This document shows, one piece after another, positions 34,277-42,810 of a stretch of 64,000 nucleotides of DNA. The stretch covers positions 62,001 through 126,000 of the forward strand of contig NZ_RBZM01000002.1 of assembly GCF_003628305.1 (NCBI RefSeq), in the 5' to 3' direction. How positions within the stretch are numbered: position 1 is the first letter of the stretch; every line of letters begins with the position of its first letter. The notes beneath the pieces were generated by a model. It ran no database searches and had not been told where the DNA came from. It saw only the letters and a list, made by a program, of their open reading frames with translations. This DNA comes from Cohnella endophytica (lineage in GTDB: Bacteria > Bacillota > Bacilli > Paenibacillales > Paenibacillaceae). A program made the translations under genes and the position numbers.

Positions 34277-34307
34277 CCCTTCGGATTTTATCGAAGGGTT
34301 TCTTTTT
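34277..34307 (+). terminator. terminator of the SOS transcript
   Basis: CCCTTCG (34277-34283) pairs with CGAAGGG (34292-34298), then TTTCTTTTT on the plus strand. It would end the transcript of the 76-residue gene about 170 bases after its stop. It overlaps the leader of the antisense 43-residue gene. Confidence 0.75.
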
Positions 34308-34461
34308 AGTTTTCCTCTTTCCTCTCATTTACAAACCTCTTTTCACGCGCCATAATGAAAATAGGCGAACTCGTTTTCAATCGCCGACACGCTCGATCCC
34401 TTCCCAGATTACCCTAATATCATTGAAATTTTAGCTTTAGCGTAAGGAGACCTGCAGACGC

Positions 34462-35214
34462 ATGAATCAAAAAATTCTATTCGACCTTGACGATACGCTA
34501 GTGTACTGCAACAAATATTTCAACCTCACGTTAGACCGTTTCGCCGACGAATTATTGACTTGGTTCGGAGCTGCGGGCATTACGAGGGAAGCCATCGCGG
34601 CTAAACAAACGGAAATCGATATTGCGGGTGTCCAGATCGTCGGCTTCAAGAGCGAACATTTCCCGCAATCGTTTGTAGATACGTACCGCTACTTCCGAGA
34701 TCTCACCGGAAGAGCGCCATCCGTCTTAGAAGAAGAACGACTATGGAAACTCGGAATCGGCGTTTACGACATGGAAGTCGAGCCGTACCCGCTAATGGAT
34801 GAAACACTGGATTCTCTCATTCGTAACGGCAATGAGCTGCACCTCTACACCGGCGGAGAATCGCTAATTCAATATCGCAAAATCGAGCACATGAAGCTTG
34901 AGCGATATTTCGAGGATCGAATTTACGTCAGGCAGCATAAAAACACGGACGCATTGGAAGATATTTTGTCTAAAGGTCGCTTCGATCGGGCGAACACTTG
35001 GATGATCGGCAATTCCATCCGCACGGACGTCGTCCCCGCCCTACAATGCGGGCTTAACGCGATCCACCTTAAGCAAGAAGCGGAATGGATCTATAACGTC
35101 ATCCCGATCGACGCCACGCCCAGCGGAGCGATGCTGACGCTATCCGCGTTGCCGCAAGTGCCTCCGGCGATCCATGATTACTTGAACGGAATCTCGATGA
35201 AGGAATCGGGATAA
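34462..35214 (+). CDS. HAD-superfamily hydrolase
   Basis: A 250-residue phosphatase-like protein. Motif I FDLDDTLV (residues 7-14, nucleophile Asp8 or Asp9), motif II HLYTGGES (about 130), Lys in the IYVRQHKNTDAL region and motif III/IV WMIGNSIRTDVVPAL (about 181). An alpha-helical cap lies between motifs I and II. The substrate is not evident. ATG is preceded by AAGGAGA at 11 bases. It ends at a bidirectional terminator shared with the convergent gene. Confidence 0.88.
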   Translation: MNQKILFDLDDTLVYCNKYFNLTLDRFADELLTWFGAAGITREAIAAKQTEIDIAGVQIVGFKSEHFPQSFVDTYRYFRDLTGRAPSVLEEERLWKLGIGVYDMEVEPYPLMDETLDSLIRNGNELHLYTGGESLIQYRKIEHMKLERYFEDRIYVRQHKNTDALEDILSKGRFDRANTWMIGNSIRTDVVPALQCGLNAIHLKQEAEWIYNVIPIDATPSGAMLTLSALPQVPPAIHDYLNGISMKESG

Positions 35215-35230
35215 CGATGATGATTACGAC

Positions 35231-35273
35231 GAAAGCCGAGTAAACCGCGTTGACCGCGATTTACTCGGCTTTC
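35231..35273. terminator. bidirectional terminator between convergent genes
   Basis: GAAAGCCGAGTAAA (35231-35244) pairs perfectly with 35260-35273; the stop codon of the minus-strand gene at 35261 lies inside the stem. Confidence 0.8.
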
Positions 35274-36343
35274 GTTATGTTCGGCAGACTTGCCAGCTTA
35301 TCGAATATTTTCTGCACTCCGATCGACCAGAGCGGATCCTCGGCGTAGGTTCGATTAAACCATTCGAACGGCTCTGCCCCATCGGGACGGCTTTTAGCAA
35401 GCTTCACGAGCAGTCTGGACGCAATATCCGCGGAATCGCGAGTATCCGTATTGTATTCCATCCAGCTGTGGCCGACGTTAAACGGATTGTTCGCAATCCG
35501 TGTGGCGTCTTTGCCCGATCTGGGCACGAAGCCTTGCTCTTGACCGGTTATCGCGAACAGCAAGAGCGGGTGAATATCGTTATGCCGAGCGCTAGCCATG
35601 ATCGAACCGAAAAAAGGTTCATCCACGAGCAGCGAGTCCCTGCTTTTTAAATAATTTTTCAGAACATCGGCATCCACTTCGGCGTATTTCAACCACGGCG
35701 GCATACCGATGTCCGGCAATTCGACCGGAGGAGCCGACATTACCGGCGGAACTTCCGGTTGTTGCGTTTCATTTATCGTTTTTGGATTCAATTGCATGAT
35801 TATCATTGCGGAGCATACGATAACGAGAGCTAGCGCAGCTACCGCCGGAACGGGAGAGATAAGCTTGCGAAGCAACCTTCCCGTTTCTCCGGTTAAGCTC
35901 CTCCAGCGCCCCTCAGACAATGTAAGCGGTTCCGTCTTTTCGGGAACGACGGTAGGAGATCCCGCTTTGCGTCTAACCATCCGCGACGTCAGCTGGGCTT
36001 CGCTCCATCGTCCGGGAGAAAGCTCGTTCATCCATTCGAGAATCGGAGCCATCAACTGTTCCTTGCGAACGATGCCGTCGTCTTCCCATTCCGCGAACAT
36101 GTCCAATACGTCGTCAGGTTGTACGTCTCTTCGCTCGCCGATTAAGCATCGCGAAATAAGTTGATCCACCAGTCTGTGTTTCATCCGCTCCGGCAATTCC
36201 GGCAACCTTCGCTGCAACGTGCGCCGGATCGCATCGGCTACGATCTCCGCTTGACGATCTCCGGATAGCGGAGCATATTTTGTTCGCACGTACCGGCGGA
36301 TCGTATTTACGTCCGTCGGAGAGAGCAATGCTATGCTATCCAT
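35261..36343 (-). CDS. membrane protein with C-terminal glucosaminidase (FlgJ/LytD-like) domain
   Basis: About 360 residues. The N-terminal 130 residues are cytoplasmic, helical and unassigned; one membrane helix follows (about 165-185, PAVAALALVIVCSAMIIM), then a Pro-rich linker (PEVPPVMSAPPVELPDIGMPPW) and an extracellular domain (about 235-350) resembling endo-beta-N-acetylglucosaminidases. The putative catalytic Glu is in FAITGQEQGF, and NNPFNVGH is a typical following motif. It probably cleaves peptidoglycan glycan strands or binds them. ATG at 36343 follows GGGAGGCGAGTT; an upstream in-frame start at 36364 has no site. Confidence 0.75.
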   Translation of the reverse strand: MDSIALLSPTDVNTIRRYVRTKYAPLSGDRQAEIVADAIRRTLQRRLPELPERMKHRLVDQLISRCLIGERRDVQPDDVLDMFAEWEDDGIVRKEQLMAPILEWMNELSPGRWSEAQLTSRMVRRKAGSPTVVPEKTEPLTLSEGRWRSLTGETGRLLRKLISPVPAVAALALVIVCSAMIIMQLNPKTINETQQPEVPPVMSAPPVELPDIGMPPWLKYAEVDADVLKNYLKSRDSLLVDEPFFGSIMASARHNDIHPLLLFAITGQEQGFVPRSGKDATRIANNPFNVGHSWMEYNTDTRDSADIASRLLVKLAKSRPDGAEPFEWFNRTYAEDPLWSIGVQKIFDKLASLPNITKAE

Positions 36344-36459
36344 AACTCGCCTCCCGCTCACCATTCTTTCCTCTCAGTGTACCACAGAGGAAAGATTTGG
36401 GGGAAGCTTTGTCTATGTACCGGATAGCGACCACATGAGCCTAGCTTCGGAGAAACGTT

Positions 36460-36789
36460 CTAGGAACCGACGCTCTCCGCAGCTGCAGCTAAGATCGCTT
36501 TACTTACTTCCTCCGTACGGATAAATGCCCGAAGTTGATCTTGTTCCCATTCCGTTAATTGATACTCGCAATCGATTCCTTCGTCTAATGTAACGAATTG
36601 AATCGGATGTCCTTCGTGCGTGCACACCGCCATGATCGAGAATTCGATCAGATCCGGCGGCACCGGCGTATTATCCGCCAATTCAGGTTGCATTAGCAAA
36701 TCAATCCATTGCGCGTCCCGTTTCTCCGCTTCGTACCGGAATCCGGTAAATTTCAATTCATTCCACTGCTCGTCTCCATAACGTATCAC
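36460..36789 (-). CDS. conserved protein of unknown function, 109 aa
   Basis: Small acidic protein, no membrane segment or recognised domain. Distinctive parts are RYGDEQWNELKFTGFRYE near the N-terminus and QLTEWEQDQLRAFIRTEE near the C-terminus. The start is taken at GTG 36789, seven bases after GGGAGGG; an ATG at 36834 lies inside the gltD terminator and lacks a site. It sits just beyond that terminator, so it likely depends on its own promoter or read-through. Confidence 0.65.
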   Translation of the reverse strand: MIRYGDEQWNELKFTGFRYEAEKRDAQWIDLLMQPELADNTPVPPDLIEFSIMAVCTHEGHPIQFVTLDEGIDCEYQLTEWEQDQLRAFIRTEEVSKAILAAAAESVGS

Positions 36790-36815
36790 GATAATGCCCT
36801 CCCGTATTTGCGTAA

Positions 36816-36850
36816 AAGAGGCCGCTCCCCGCATGGAGGAACGACCTCTT
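36816..36850 (-). terminator. terminator of gltD
   Basis: 13-bp stem on the minus strand (AAGAGGTCGTTCC with GGAGCGGCCTCTT, two U-G pairs that exist only in this direction), then TTTTACG. Confidence 0.75.
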
Positions 36851-36869
36851 GCTTATTCGGTCAGATCCA

Positions 36870-38360
36870 TTAAGGAAGCAAAGTGCTGCCCATCAAGTAT
36901 CTGTCCACTTCGCGAGCCGCTTCGCGGCCTTCGTTAATCGCCCAGACGATCAAGCTTTGACCGCGTCTCATGTCGCCAGCCGCGAACACTTTGTCGACGT
37001 TCGTCGTATATTTGCCGTACTTCGCTTTTACATTCGTGCGACGGTCCGTTTCTAGACCTAGTTGGTCGACGATCGTGCGTTCCGGTCCCTCGAAGCCTAC
37101 GGCTACGAGTACGAGATCCGCCGGCCATACTTTCTCGGTTCCGGGAATCTCTTCATAGATTTTACGGCCTTGCTCGTCCACGTAACGACGGATTTGCACG
37201 GTGTGCAATTGTTTAACGTTGCCGTTCTCGTCTCCGACGAATTTCTTCGTCAGCACGGAGAACGCGCGAGGATCTTCGCCATAAAGAGCTTTTGCTTCTT
37301 CGTGCGCGTAATCCAACGTATAAACGTTCGGATACTCAGGCCAAGGGTTGTTCAACGTATCGCGTTCCAACGGAGCTTTGGAATGAGTGCCGAATTGGGT
37401 CACGCTCCGGCAACCATGACGTAACGCCGTCGCTACGCAGTCCGTTCCCGTGTCGCCTCCGCCGATGACGATGACATGTTGGTCTTTCCCGGAAATATAA
37501 GTGCCGTCTTGCAAGCCGTTATCGAGAAAACTCTTGATCGTACTGTTCAGGTAATCCATCGCCGGATGGATTCCTTTCAACTCATGACCTTCGACGTTGC
37601 CGATCGGACGGGCTTTCGTTGCTCCGCCGCAGAGGACGACCGCATCGAATTGCTTCAGTAGCTCTTCCGAGGAAATGTCCTTGCCGATCTCGGTATTGAG
37701 TACGAATTGAACGCCTTCCGCGGCGAGCAGATCAATCCTGCGTTGAACGATGTCTTTCTCCAGCTTCATCGTCGGAATTCCGTACATCAACAATCCGCCG
37801 GCGCGATCCGCTCTCTCGAATATCGTAACCGTATGTCCCGCTTTATTCAACTGAGCGGCGGTCGCAAGGCCGGCCGGTCCGGATCCGACAACCGCGACCT
37901 TCTTGCCCGTGCGGACTTTCGGCGGTTGCGGCACGACCCAGCCTTCTTCGAAGGCGCGGTCGATAATCGCTTGCTCGATCGTCTTGATCGTTACCGCGTC
38001 GCCGATCAGGCCGACCGTGCAGGAGCCTTCGCAAGGCGCCGGGCAAACGCGTCCGGTGAATTCCGGGAAATTGTTCGTTTTGGCGAGGCGCTCGTATGCT
38101 TCTTTCCAAAGTCCGCGATAGATCAGGTTGTTCCATTCCGGAATGAGGTTGTTAACCGGACAGCCCGACACGCTTCCGCTAAGCTCGATTCCAGTATGGC
38201 AGTATGGAGTGCCGCAATCCATGCAACGAGCGCCTTGCGTGCGGAGCTGATCCTCGGAGAACATGCGGTGGAATTCGTTCCAGTCCTTGATTCGCTCCAA
38301 AGGATCGCGGTCTGTCGGTAACTCGCGTTTATATTCCATAAATCCCGTAGGTGTCGACAT
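36870..38360 (-). CDS. gltD: glutamate synthase small subunit
   Basis: NADPH-oxidising beta subunit of glutamate synthase, 496 residues; passes electrons through FAD and Fe-S clusters to the large subunit. The N-terminal cysteine motifs are present (RCMDCGTPYC and GCPVNNLIPEWN, then CPAPCEGSC), followed by the FAD site VAVVGSGPAGLATAAQLNKAGH (about 150-171) and the NADPH site VIVIGGGDTGTDCVATALRHG (about 290). C-terminal FAAGDMRRGQSLIVWAINEGREAA is the usual end. ATG follows GGAGGAAATTAG. No gltA/gltB large subunit is in the window, so it is separated from its partner or serves another donor role. Confidence 0.93.
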   Translation of the reverse strand: MSTPTGFMEYKRELPTDRDPLERIKDWNEFHRMFSEDQLRTQGARCMDCGTPYCHTGIELSGSVSGCPVNNLIPEWNNLIYRGLWKEAYERLAKTNNFPEFTGRVCPAPCEGSCTVGLIGDAVTIKTIEQAIIDRAFEEGWVVPQPPKVRTGKKVAVVGSGPAGLATAAQLNKAGHTVTIFERADRAGGLLMYGIPTMKLEKDIVQRRIDLLAAEGVQFVLNTEIGKDISSEELLKQFDAVVLCGGATKARPIGNVEGHELKGIHPAMDYLNSTIKSFLDNGLQDGTYISGKDQHVIVIGGGDTGTDCVATALRHGCRSVTQFGTHSKAPLERDTLNNPWPEYPNVYTLDYAHEEAKALYGEDPRAFSVLTKKFVGDENGNVKQLHTVQIRRYVDEQGRKIYEEIPGTEKVWPADLVLVAVGFEGPERTIVDQLGLETDRRTNVKAKYGKYTTNVDKVFAAGDMRRGQSLIVWAINEGREAAREVDRYLMGSTLLP

Positions 38361-38483
38361 CTAATTTCCTCCATCTGTCCGTATCTTCGTTAGAGATCGT
38401 AGGACGCATTTGCTAGTCGATAATAAAACAGACTAACAAAACAACCGATTAGTCGCAATGTACTAACCGTAATATTATTTGTA
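38361..38483 (-). promoter_or_regulatory. control region ahead of gltD with TTAGTC repeats
   Basis: The gap between folA and gltD carries several TTAGT/ACTAA elements in both directions (for example GTTAGTACATTGCGACTAA and TTAGTC ... GACTAG on the minus strand). They could be operator half-sites. I cannot tell whether they match GltC or TnrA sites; recorded as a structured upstream region only. Confidence 0.3.
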
Positions 38484-38975
38484 CTATTTCGCTTTAACGC
38501 GTTCATACGTGCAAAACGCGAACGGATAGACGTTTTTCTCGTCTTGTATGCCTTCTTCGCGCGAAACGAGCGTCCATTGCTCTCGATCGAAGCTCGGGAA
38601 AAAAGTATCTCCTTCGAATGACTGTCCGATCTCGGTAAGCAAAAGTTTATCCGCAAAGGGAAGCGTCTGGGCGTAGATATCCGCTCCGCCGATCACCATA
38701 AGCTCTTCCCCTTCAAATCGGGATATCGCATCAGGAAGATTACGAACGAGCTCGCAGCCTTCGGGAGCCTGCTGCAGCGATCGCGATAAAATGACGTTCG
38801 TCCGATCCTTAAGAGGCTTGCTAAGCGACTCGAACGTTTTGCGCCCCATAAGAACCGGCTTGCCCAACGTATGACGCTTAAAAAATTTCATATCTGCTGG
38901 CAATCGCCAAGGCAGGTCGTTATCGTTACCGATGACGCCGTTCGAGGCGACCGCGGCTATTAAAGTAACGGTCAT
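38484..38975 (-). CDS. folA: dihydrofolate reductase
   Basis: Reduces dihydrofolate to tetrahydrofolate with NADPH. 163 residues, the usual length. Motifs: LIAAVASNGVIGNDNDLPWRLPADMKFFKRHT (residues about 4-35, catalytic Asp in the DLPWRLP-AD region), GRKTFESL, and MVIGGADIYAQTLPFADKLLLTEI (about 95-117). ATG follows AGAGGA at nine bases. In many Bacillota folA directly follows thyA; here a four-gene module lies between them. Confidence 0.97.
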   Translation of the reverse strand: MTVTLIAAVASNGVIGNDNDLPWRLPADMKFFKRHTLGKPVLMGRKTFESLSKPLKDRTNVILSRSLQQAPEGCELVRNLPDAISRFEGEELMVIGGADIYAQTLPFADKLLLTEIGQSFEGDTFFPSFDREQWTLVSREEGIQDEKNVYPFAFCTYERVKAK

Positions 38976-39089
38976 ATTCCGACATCCTCTGCATCGTGGT
39001 GGTGTAATTTTTATGATTTAATCATAACATACGATGACTTTACTGCCTACTCGACGACGAGTCGGCAAGGAGCATCCGATCACGCCGGA

Positions 39090-39887
39090 TCAAGCCCGGC
39101 TTGAAGAGTCCGGTTTCATAGATCCGAACATCTTAGGTCCTCGTGGCGCATCGGATCGACTATCCGGCTCGAGTGTAATTCCGACGGAATCGAATTTCGG
39201 CAGCCCATGCTCGATCGGCAAAGCCATGATCCCGATACCCGATTCGTCGACGGTAAACGTTCCCGCGCTCGTTCGTTTTCCGTCTTTGAGCAGCCAAACC
39301 TGATAAGCTTCGGCGGCTTCCGTTTTCGGCGTTCCGAATACATAGACGACGAATTGTTCTTTGTTCTCGCTCTTAACCAGGCAAGCCACTCCGTAAGCAT
39401 GGGGGCTATCCTCGAATTTTCCGCTCGATCGGACTGCGGCTAATTGGAACAACGTTTCGATTCGATCCGGACTCTGGATGGAAGCTGTCCGACTGTCCTC
39501 GGCACGTTGCAAATCTCTAACAAACCAGCCGAGCAGAAATGGAATTACGAGCGCGCTAACGACTAATAAGCCCCGAACATAAAGTCTTGAGCGAAAGCGT
39601 TTAACCCCCCTCGTGGGTTTCGCCGAGTGCGTTGCTTCGGTCAATTCCGACGCATGTTCCGCGGCGAAAATCGTTCCCAATACCTCATCCTTCAAATCTG
39701 CCGGGGGTTCTAAGATTTCCAAGTCTTCTCCGAGCCGGTCCCACACCTCGCGCCATATACCGGCTTCTTCCGTACAAACCGTACAGGAGGCAAGATGCTT
39801 CTCGAAACGCTTGCGCTCCACGTCCGAGCCCTCACCGGACAAATATTCGAACAATCCTTCGCATTCCCTATTATCCCGCGCACTCAT
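39090..39887 (-). CDS. RskA-type anti-sigma factor
   Basis: Membrane anti-sigma factor of 265 residues, paired with the ECF sigma gene two bases upstream. The zinc-type anti-sigma motif is visible as His31-x3-Cys35-x2-Cys38 (HLASCTVC). One membrane helix at about 103-121 (RGLLVVSALVIPFLLGWFV). The extracytoplasmic part (about 140-260) resembles the RskA domain, with VVYVFGTPKTEAAEAYQVWLL and VGITLEPDSRSDAPRGP. It should hold the sigma factor inactive until released by a signal across the membrane. It is the last gene of the cupredoxin/sigma module. Confidence 0.9.
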   Translation of the reverse strand: MSARDNRECEGLFEYLSGEGSDVERKRFEKHLASCTVCTEEAGIWREVWDRLGEDLEILEPPADLKDEVLGTIFAAEHASELTEATHSAKPTRGVKRFRSRLYVRGLLVVSALVIPFLLGWFVRDLQRAEDSRTASIQSPDRIETLFQLAAVRSSGKFEDSPHAYGVACLVKSENKEQFVVYVFGTPKTEAAEAYQVWLLKDGKRTSAGTFTVDESGIGIMALPIEHGLPKFDSVGITLEPDSRSDAPRGPKMFGSMKPDSSSRA

Positions 39888-39889
39888 CG

Positions 39890-40450
39890 TTAACGTTCCT
39901 CCTTCAAGCCCTGAAGATGCCGGCGAAGTGTCTTAAGCGCTTGATGGAGCCGATTCTTGACCGTCCCGACCGGTTCTCCGCCCATCTCCGCGATTTCTTT
40001 CAACGTATAACCTTTCCAATAAAGGAGATCGATCACTCTCCGCTGCGGCGTGCTCAAACTTCTGGAAGCCGTTGCGATCGCCGATTGCCGGTCGCTCCGC
40101 TCCAACGCTTCTTCCGGTGCCCCGTCGCCTGTCGCAGCAACGTTCGCATCGACTATGGGAACTATCGAACGGTGTCTGCGTTCGCACCTGAGCACGTCGA
40201 TAGTGATATTCCTAGTTATCGTAATCAACCAGCTAGAGAAAACGCCTTTGCTCGCGTCGTAGTCCGCTTTCGTCGTCCATAGACGCGTGTAAACAAGCTG
40301 TACGGCTTCTCGCGCCAGCGGCTCGTTGCCCGCAATCCGGTAGGCGATGGAATAGACCAGCTTGGCATGTCGATCATACAGCTCCGTTAATGCATGCTGT
40401 TGCCCTTCTCGAATGAGTCGCATTAGCTCTCCATCGGTGGGATTGCGCAT
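39890..40450 (-). CDS. ECF-type RNA polymerase sigma factor
   Basis: A 186-residue sigma factor with region 2 at about 10-80 (LTELYDRHAKLVYSIAYRIAGN, FSSWLITITRNITIDVLRCERR) and region 4 at about 125-175 (LSTPQRRVIDLLYWKGYTLKEIAEMGGEPVGTVKNRLHQALKTLRR). Similar to the SigK/RpoE subgroup that pairs with RskA-like anti-sigma factors. The start is ATG 40450, nine bases after AAGGAGA; an upstream in-frame start at 40489 lacks a site. It probably directs transcription of its own operon. Confidence 0.93.
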   Translation of the reverse strand: MRNPTDGELMRLIREGQQHALTELYDRHAKLVYSIAYRIAGNEPLAREAVQLVYTRLWTTKADYDASKGVFSSWLITITRNITIDVLRCERRHRSIVPIVDANVAATGDGAPEEALERSDRQSAIATASRSLSTPQRRVIDLLYWKGYTLKEIAEMGGEPVGTVKNRLHQALKTLRRHLQGLKEER

Positions 40451-40526
40451 TTGGACATTTCTCCTTGTCCTCGAACGGGGCTCCCTCACGATGCCTGTTT
40501 CGGCACCGAAGGCAGCCCCCTTCTTC

Positions 40527-41156
40527 CTATTCGTCTTCCACGACGATCGTTCCCGTCATTCCGGGATGCGGCTCGCAATGATAAGCAAATGTTCCAGCCT
40601 CGTCGAAGATCACATCTCCTGGTACGTCTTGCCCGAGTAAGCCGGTATCGAACTCTCCGTTATCGCCCGTGGCGGTATGCTTGATTTTGTCGCGATTGAT
40701 GAACGTAACCTTCGTACCTTTGCGTACGGTAACTTTCTCCGGAGAAAAAGCGAAATCCTTAATCTCTACGATGACTTCTTGTTTCGGAGATTCCGACTCG
40801 GCGGAAGCCGATGAACCCTCAGACGGCTTAACCGACGGTGCTGGGGAAGGCTTAACCGAGGATTCCGCTGGCTTCCGGGAAGGCGATGGCAACGGTTTCG
40901 GTGACGGCGAAGACTTCGACGGACCTTCAGACGCCGTCGCTGATGAATCGTGCGAATGCGACGGTTCGGTGTTCGCATCAGGCGATGCCGATACCGGCGA
41001 AGTCGAAGCGGACTGCGAAGCCCCTTGCGATTCGCTTTGCACGTTATTCGACGACGGTGTCCCCTCCTCCTTCCCCGAAGATGAACATGCCGCAAGCATG
41101 AACATCATCGCGAGGAAGATTACCGCCATAATAGTTTTCGCGCATCTTTTTGTCAT
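40527..41156 (-). CDS. cupredoxin-domain lipoprotein
   Basis: Secreted copper-binding lipoprotein of 209 residues. Signal peptide with lipobox LAAC (Cys24) followed by SSSGK. A low-complexity Ser/Pro/Lys/Glu linker (about 30-115) holds the C-terminal cupredoxin domain (about 118-209) away from the membrane. Type 1 copper ligands are all visible: His in RDKIKHTA, and Cys-His-Met in YHCEPHPGM. The start overlaps the stop of the upstream gene by four bases (ATGA), so the two are coupled. Likely an electron carrier or copper sensor on the cell surface. Confidence 0.88.
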   Translation of the reverse strand: MTKRCAKTIMAVIFLAMMFMLAACSSSGKEEGTPSSNNVQSESQGASQSASTSPVSASPDANTEPSHSHDSSATASEGPSKSSPSPKPLPSPSRKPAESSVKPSPAPSVKPSEGSSASAESESPKQEVIVEIKDFAFSPEKVTVRKGTKVTFINRDKIKHTATGDNGEFDTGLLGQDVPGDVIFDEAGTFAYHCEPHPGMTGTIVVEDE

Positions 41157-42772
41157 TGGACGATTATCGTTCCTTTCATGAAGCTTTTGTGCGGCTCGCA
41201 ATAATACTCGTAAGTTCCCGGCTTGTCGAGCTTGATCGTCGCGGATTGCCCCTTGTCCAACAAGGCGATCTTGAATGAACCGTCCACCGCTACCGCGTTA
41301 TGCTTCATGTCGTCGCGATTAATGAATTCGATCGTCGTTCCCGCCTTGACCGTAAGCGTCGGACCGAACGAATAATCTTTGATCTCGATCATGGCCTTGG
41401 CCGGCGCGGTTAATCCTGTTGTCGTGCCTACGAAAGCAGCAGGGTTCACGACGAACCATACGTCTCCGAGCGATTGCCCTTTGAGTTCTCCGCGCTTGGC
41501 GTCTTGGAAGAAATAATAAAGCGGATATCCCTTATACGTCGTTTGCTTAGAGCCGTCTTTTCGCGTAATTTCACCGAAATCGTTTGCCGACAATCCTTTC
41601 GGAACTACGCTGCCTTCCGCGCGGAAAACAGGCCACTTCGCCAAACAATCCCCCTCGCAGACGCTCGCTCCCAACGGATCTTTATCGAAGTAATATAACG
41701 TCATCCCATGTCTGTCCACCAAATAATTGCCCAGTTTCGGATCCGTGCCCAGACCGACCGAGTAGAACGGATGCTTGATCAGGAACCATACGTTGTTGGC
41801 TCCTTCCCCGTTCGTGTCGCCGGCTTTCGCGTCTTTAGCGAAATAATACAGCGGCCATCCTTGGTACGTGAGCTGTTTCGCCCCGTCGTTGCGTACGAAA
41901 GCGCCAAAGTCCGCCGGGTTTACGCCCTCGGGCAGCAGAAGACTGTCTGAGTAAAAGACGGGCCAGTTCGCCAGGCAAGCGTCTTGGCAGCTGTTTATGT
42001 CGGCCGAATCCTTCGTGAATAAATAAAGTGCCATCCCCTTGCCGTCCGTCAAATACATCGTACCGTCCGCGCTTTTGTCCATATCGATACGTTCGCCTTC
42101 CAACAACTTGGCTTGCTCCGCGTCGATCGACTTCTTTCCGACGAGTACGCTAAGCAGCGTGCCTTCGCTCCCTTTTGGCTTCGCTTGAAGCGTTTCCGCC
42201 AACGCTACCGCTAAATCCCTGTTTTCGAACAACTCTGAGGTCGCCGCCCGGAATAACCCTTTGGACGATGCGAACGATAGCGTTTCCTTGTATGCAAAAT
42301 CAGTGCCCGATCGGTACCCGAGCGATTCCAGCATGACTTTGTATAGCTGTTGCGGCGCAATCGGCGCATTCGGTATGAATTCTCCTGTTCCCGTGCCGCT
42401 CCACCCGTATTCGGGATGACCTTTCAAGTAAGCAAGAATGGCGCGACCCGACTTGCCTGCCTGAGCGGCATCCTTGAAACTATCCATGCCCGTGAATCCA
42501 AGCGCTTCTTGTTCTTTCCCCATCAGTCTGAGTTGAACGATTGCGGCTTGCAATCGCGTCGTATGTTGATCTAAGTACGCTTCCGTAACGCCTTGTCCGT
42601 CCCCTCGAAGTATGCCTAGCTTAGCGATGGCATCCACTGCCGTGCTCGTTTGCACCGTCGGCGCCACGCTAACGGAGACCGGTTGGGCGCCGTCCGCCAA
42701 AGCGGACGTCGACATCGTAGCCAACCCGATCGTTAAAGTTAGCGACATCATGAATCGTCTACCTTTGATCAT
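41153..42772 (-). CDS. secreted protein with SLH-like region, lipoprotein-15 repeats and C-terminal cupredoxin domain
   Basis: A 539-residue exported protein. Signal peptide at 1-27 (MSLTLTIGLATMSTSALADG). Residues about 45-220 resemble degraded S-layer homology segments (AIAKLGILRGDGQG ... TRLQAAIVQLRLMGK). About 235-440 hold repeats of the secreted-repeat family PF03640 (COG4315), for example MTLYYFDKD ... CEGDCLAKWPVF and YPLYYFFQDAK. About 450-539 is a cupredoxin domain with His (DDMKHNA) and Cys-His-Met (YYCEPHKSFM) copper ligands. The start ATG 42772 follows GAGGAGAGA; the frame extends 120 bases upstream without a site. First gene of the sigma/anti-sigma module. Confidence 0.85.
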   Translation of the reverse strand: MIKGRRFMMSLTLTIGLATMSTSALADGAQPVSVSVAPTVQTSTAVDAIAKLGILRGDGQGVTEAYLDQHTTRLQAAIVQLRLMGKEQEALGFTGMDSFKDAAQAGKSGRAILAYLKGHPEYGWSGTGTGEFIPNAPIAPQQLYKVMLESLGYRSGTDFAYKETLSFASSKGLFRAATSELFENRDLAVALAETLQAKPKGSEGTLLSVLVGKKSIDAEQAKLLEGERIDMDKSADGTMYLTDGKGMALYLFTKDSADINSCQDACLANWPVFYSDSLLLPEGVNPADFGAFVRNDGAKQLTYQGWPLYYFAKDAKAGDTNGEGANNVWFLIKHPFYSVGLGTDPKLGNYLVDRHGMTLYYFDKDPLGASVCEGDCLAKWPVFRAEGSVVPKGLSANDFGEITRKDGSKQTTYKGYPLYYFFQDAKRGELKGQSLGDVWFVVNPAAFVGTTTGLTAPAKAMIEIKDYSFGPTLTVKAGTTIEFINRDDMKHNAVAVDGSFKIALLDKGQSATIKLDKPGTYEYYCEPHKSFMKGTIIVQ

Positions 42773-42810
42773 TCGCAATCTCTCCTCATTCCGGAATCGA
42801 ATCATCCTAG

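Noticed and set aside
34112..34309. 65-codon plus-strand frame after the SOS gene
   Set aside because: No ribosome binding site; it is the complement of the better supported 43-codon minus-strand gene and runs into a terminator.
39011..39027. Palindrome TTATGATTTAATCATAA between anti-sigma and folA as a terminator
   Set aside because: AT-only stem without T-tract in a strong context; more likely promoter-region sequence of folA or chance.
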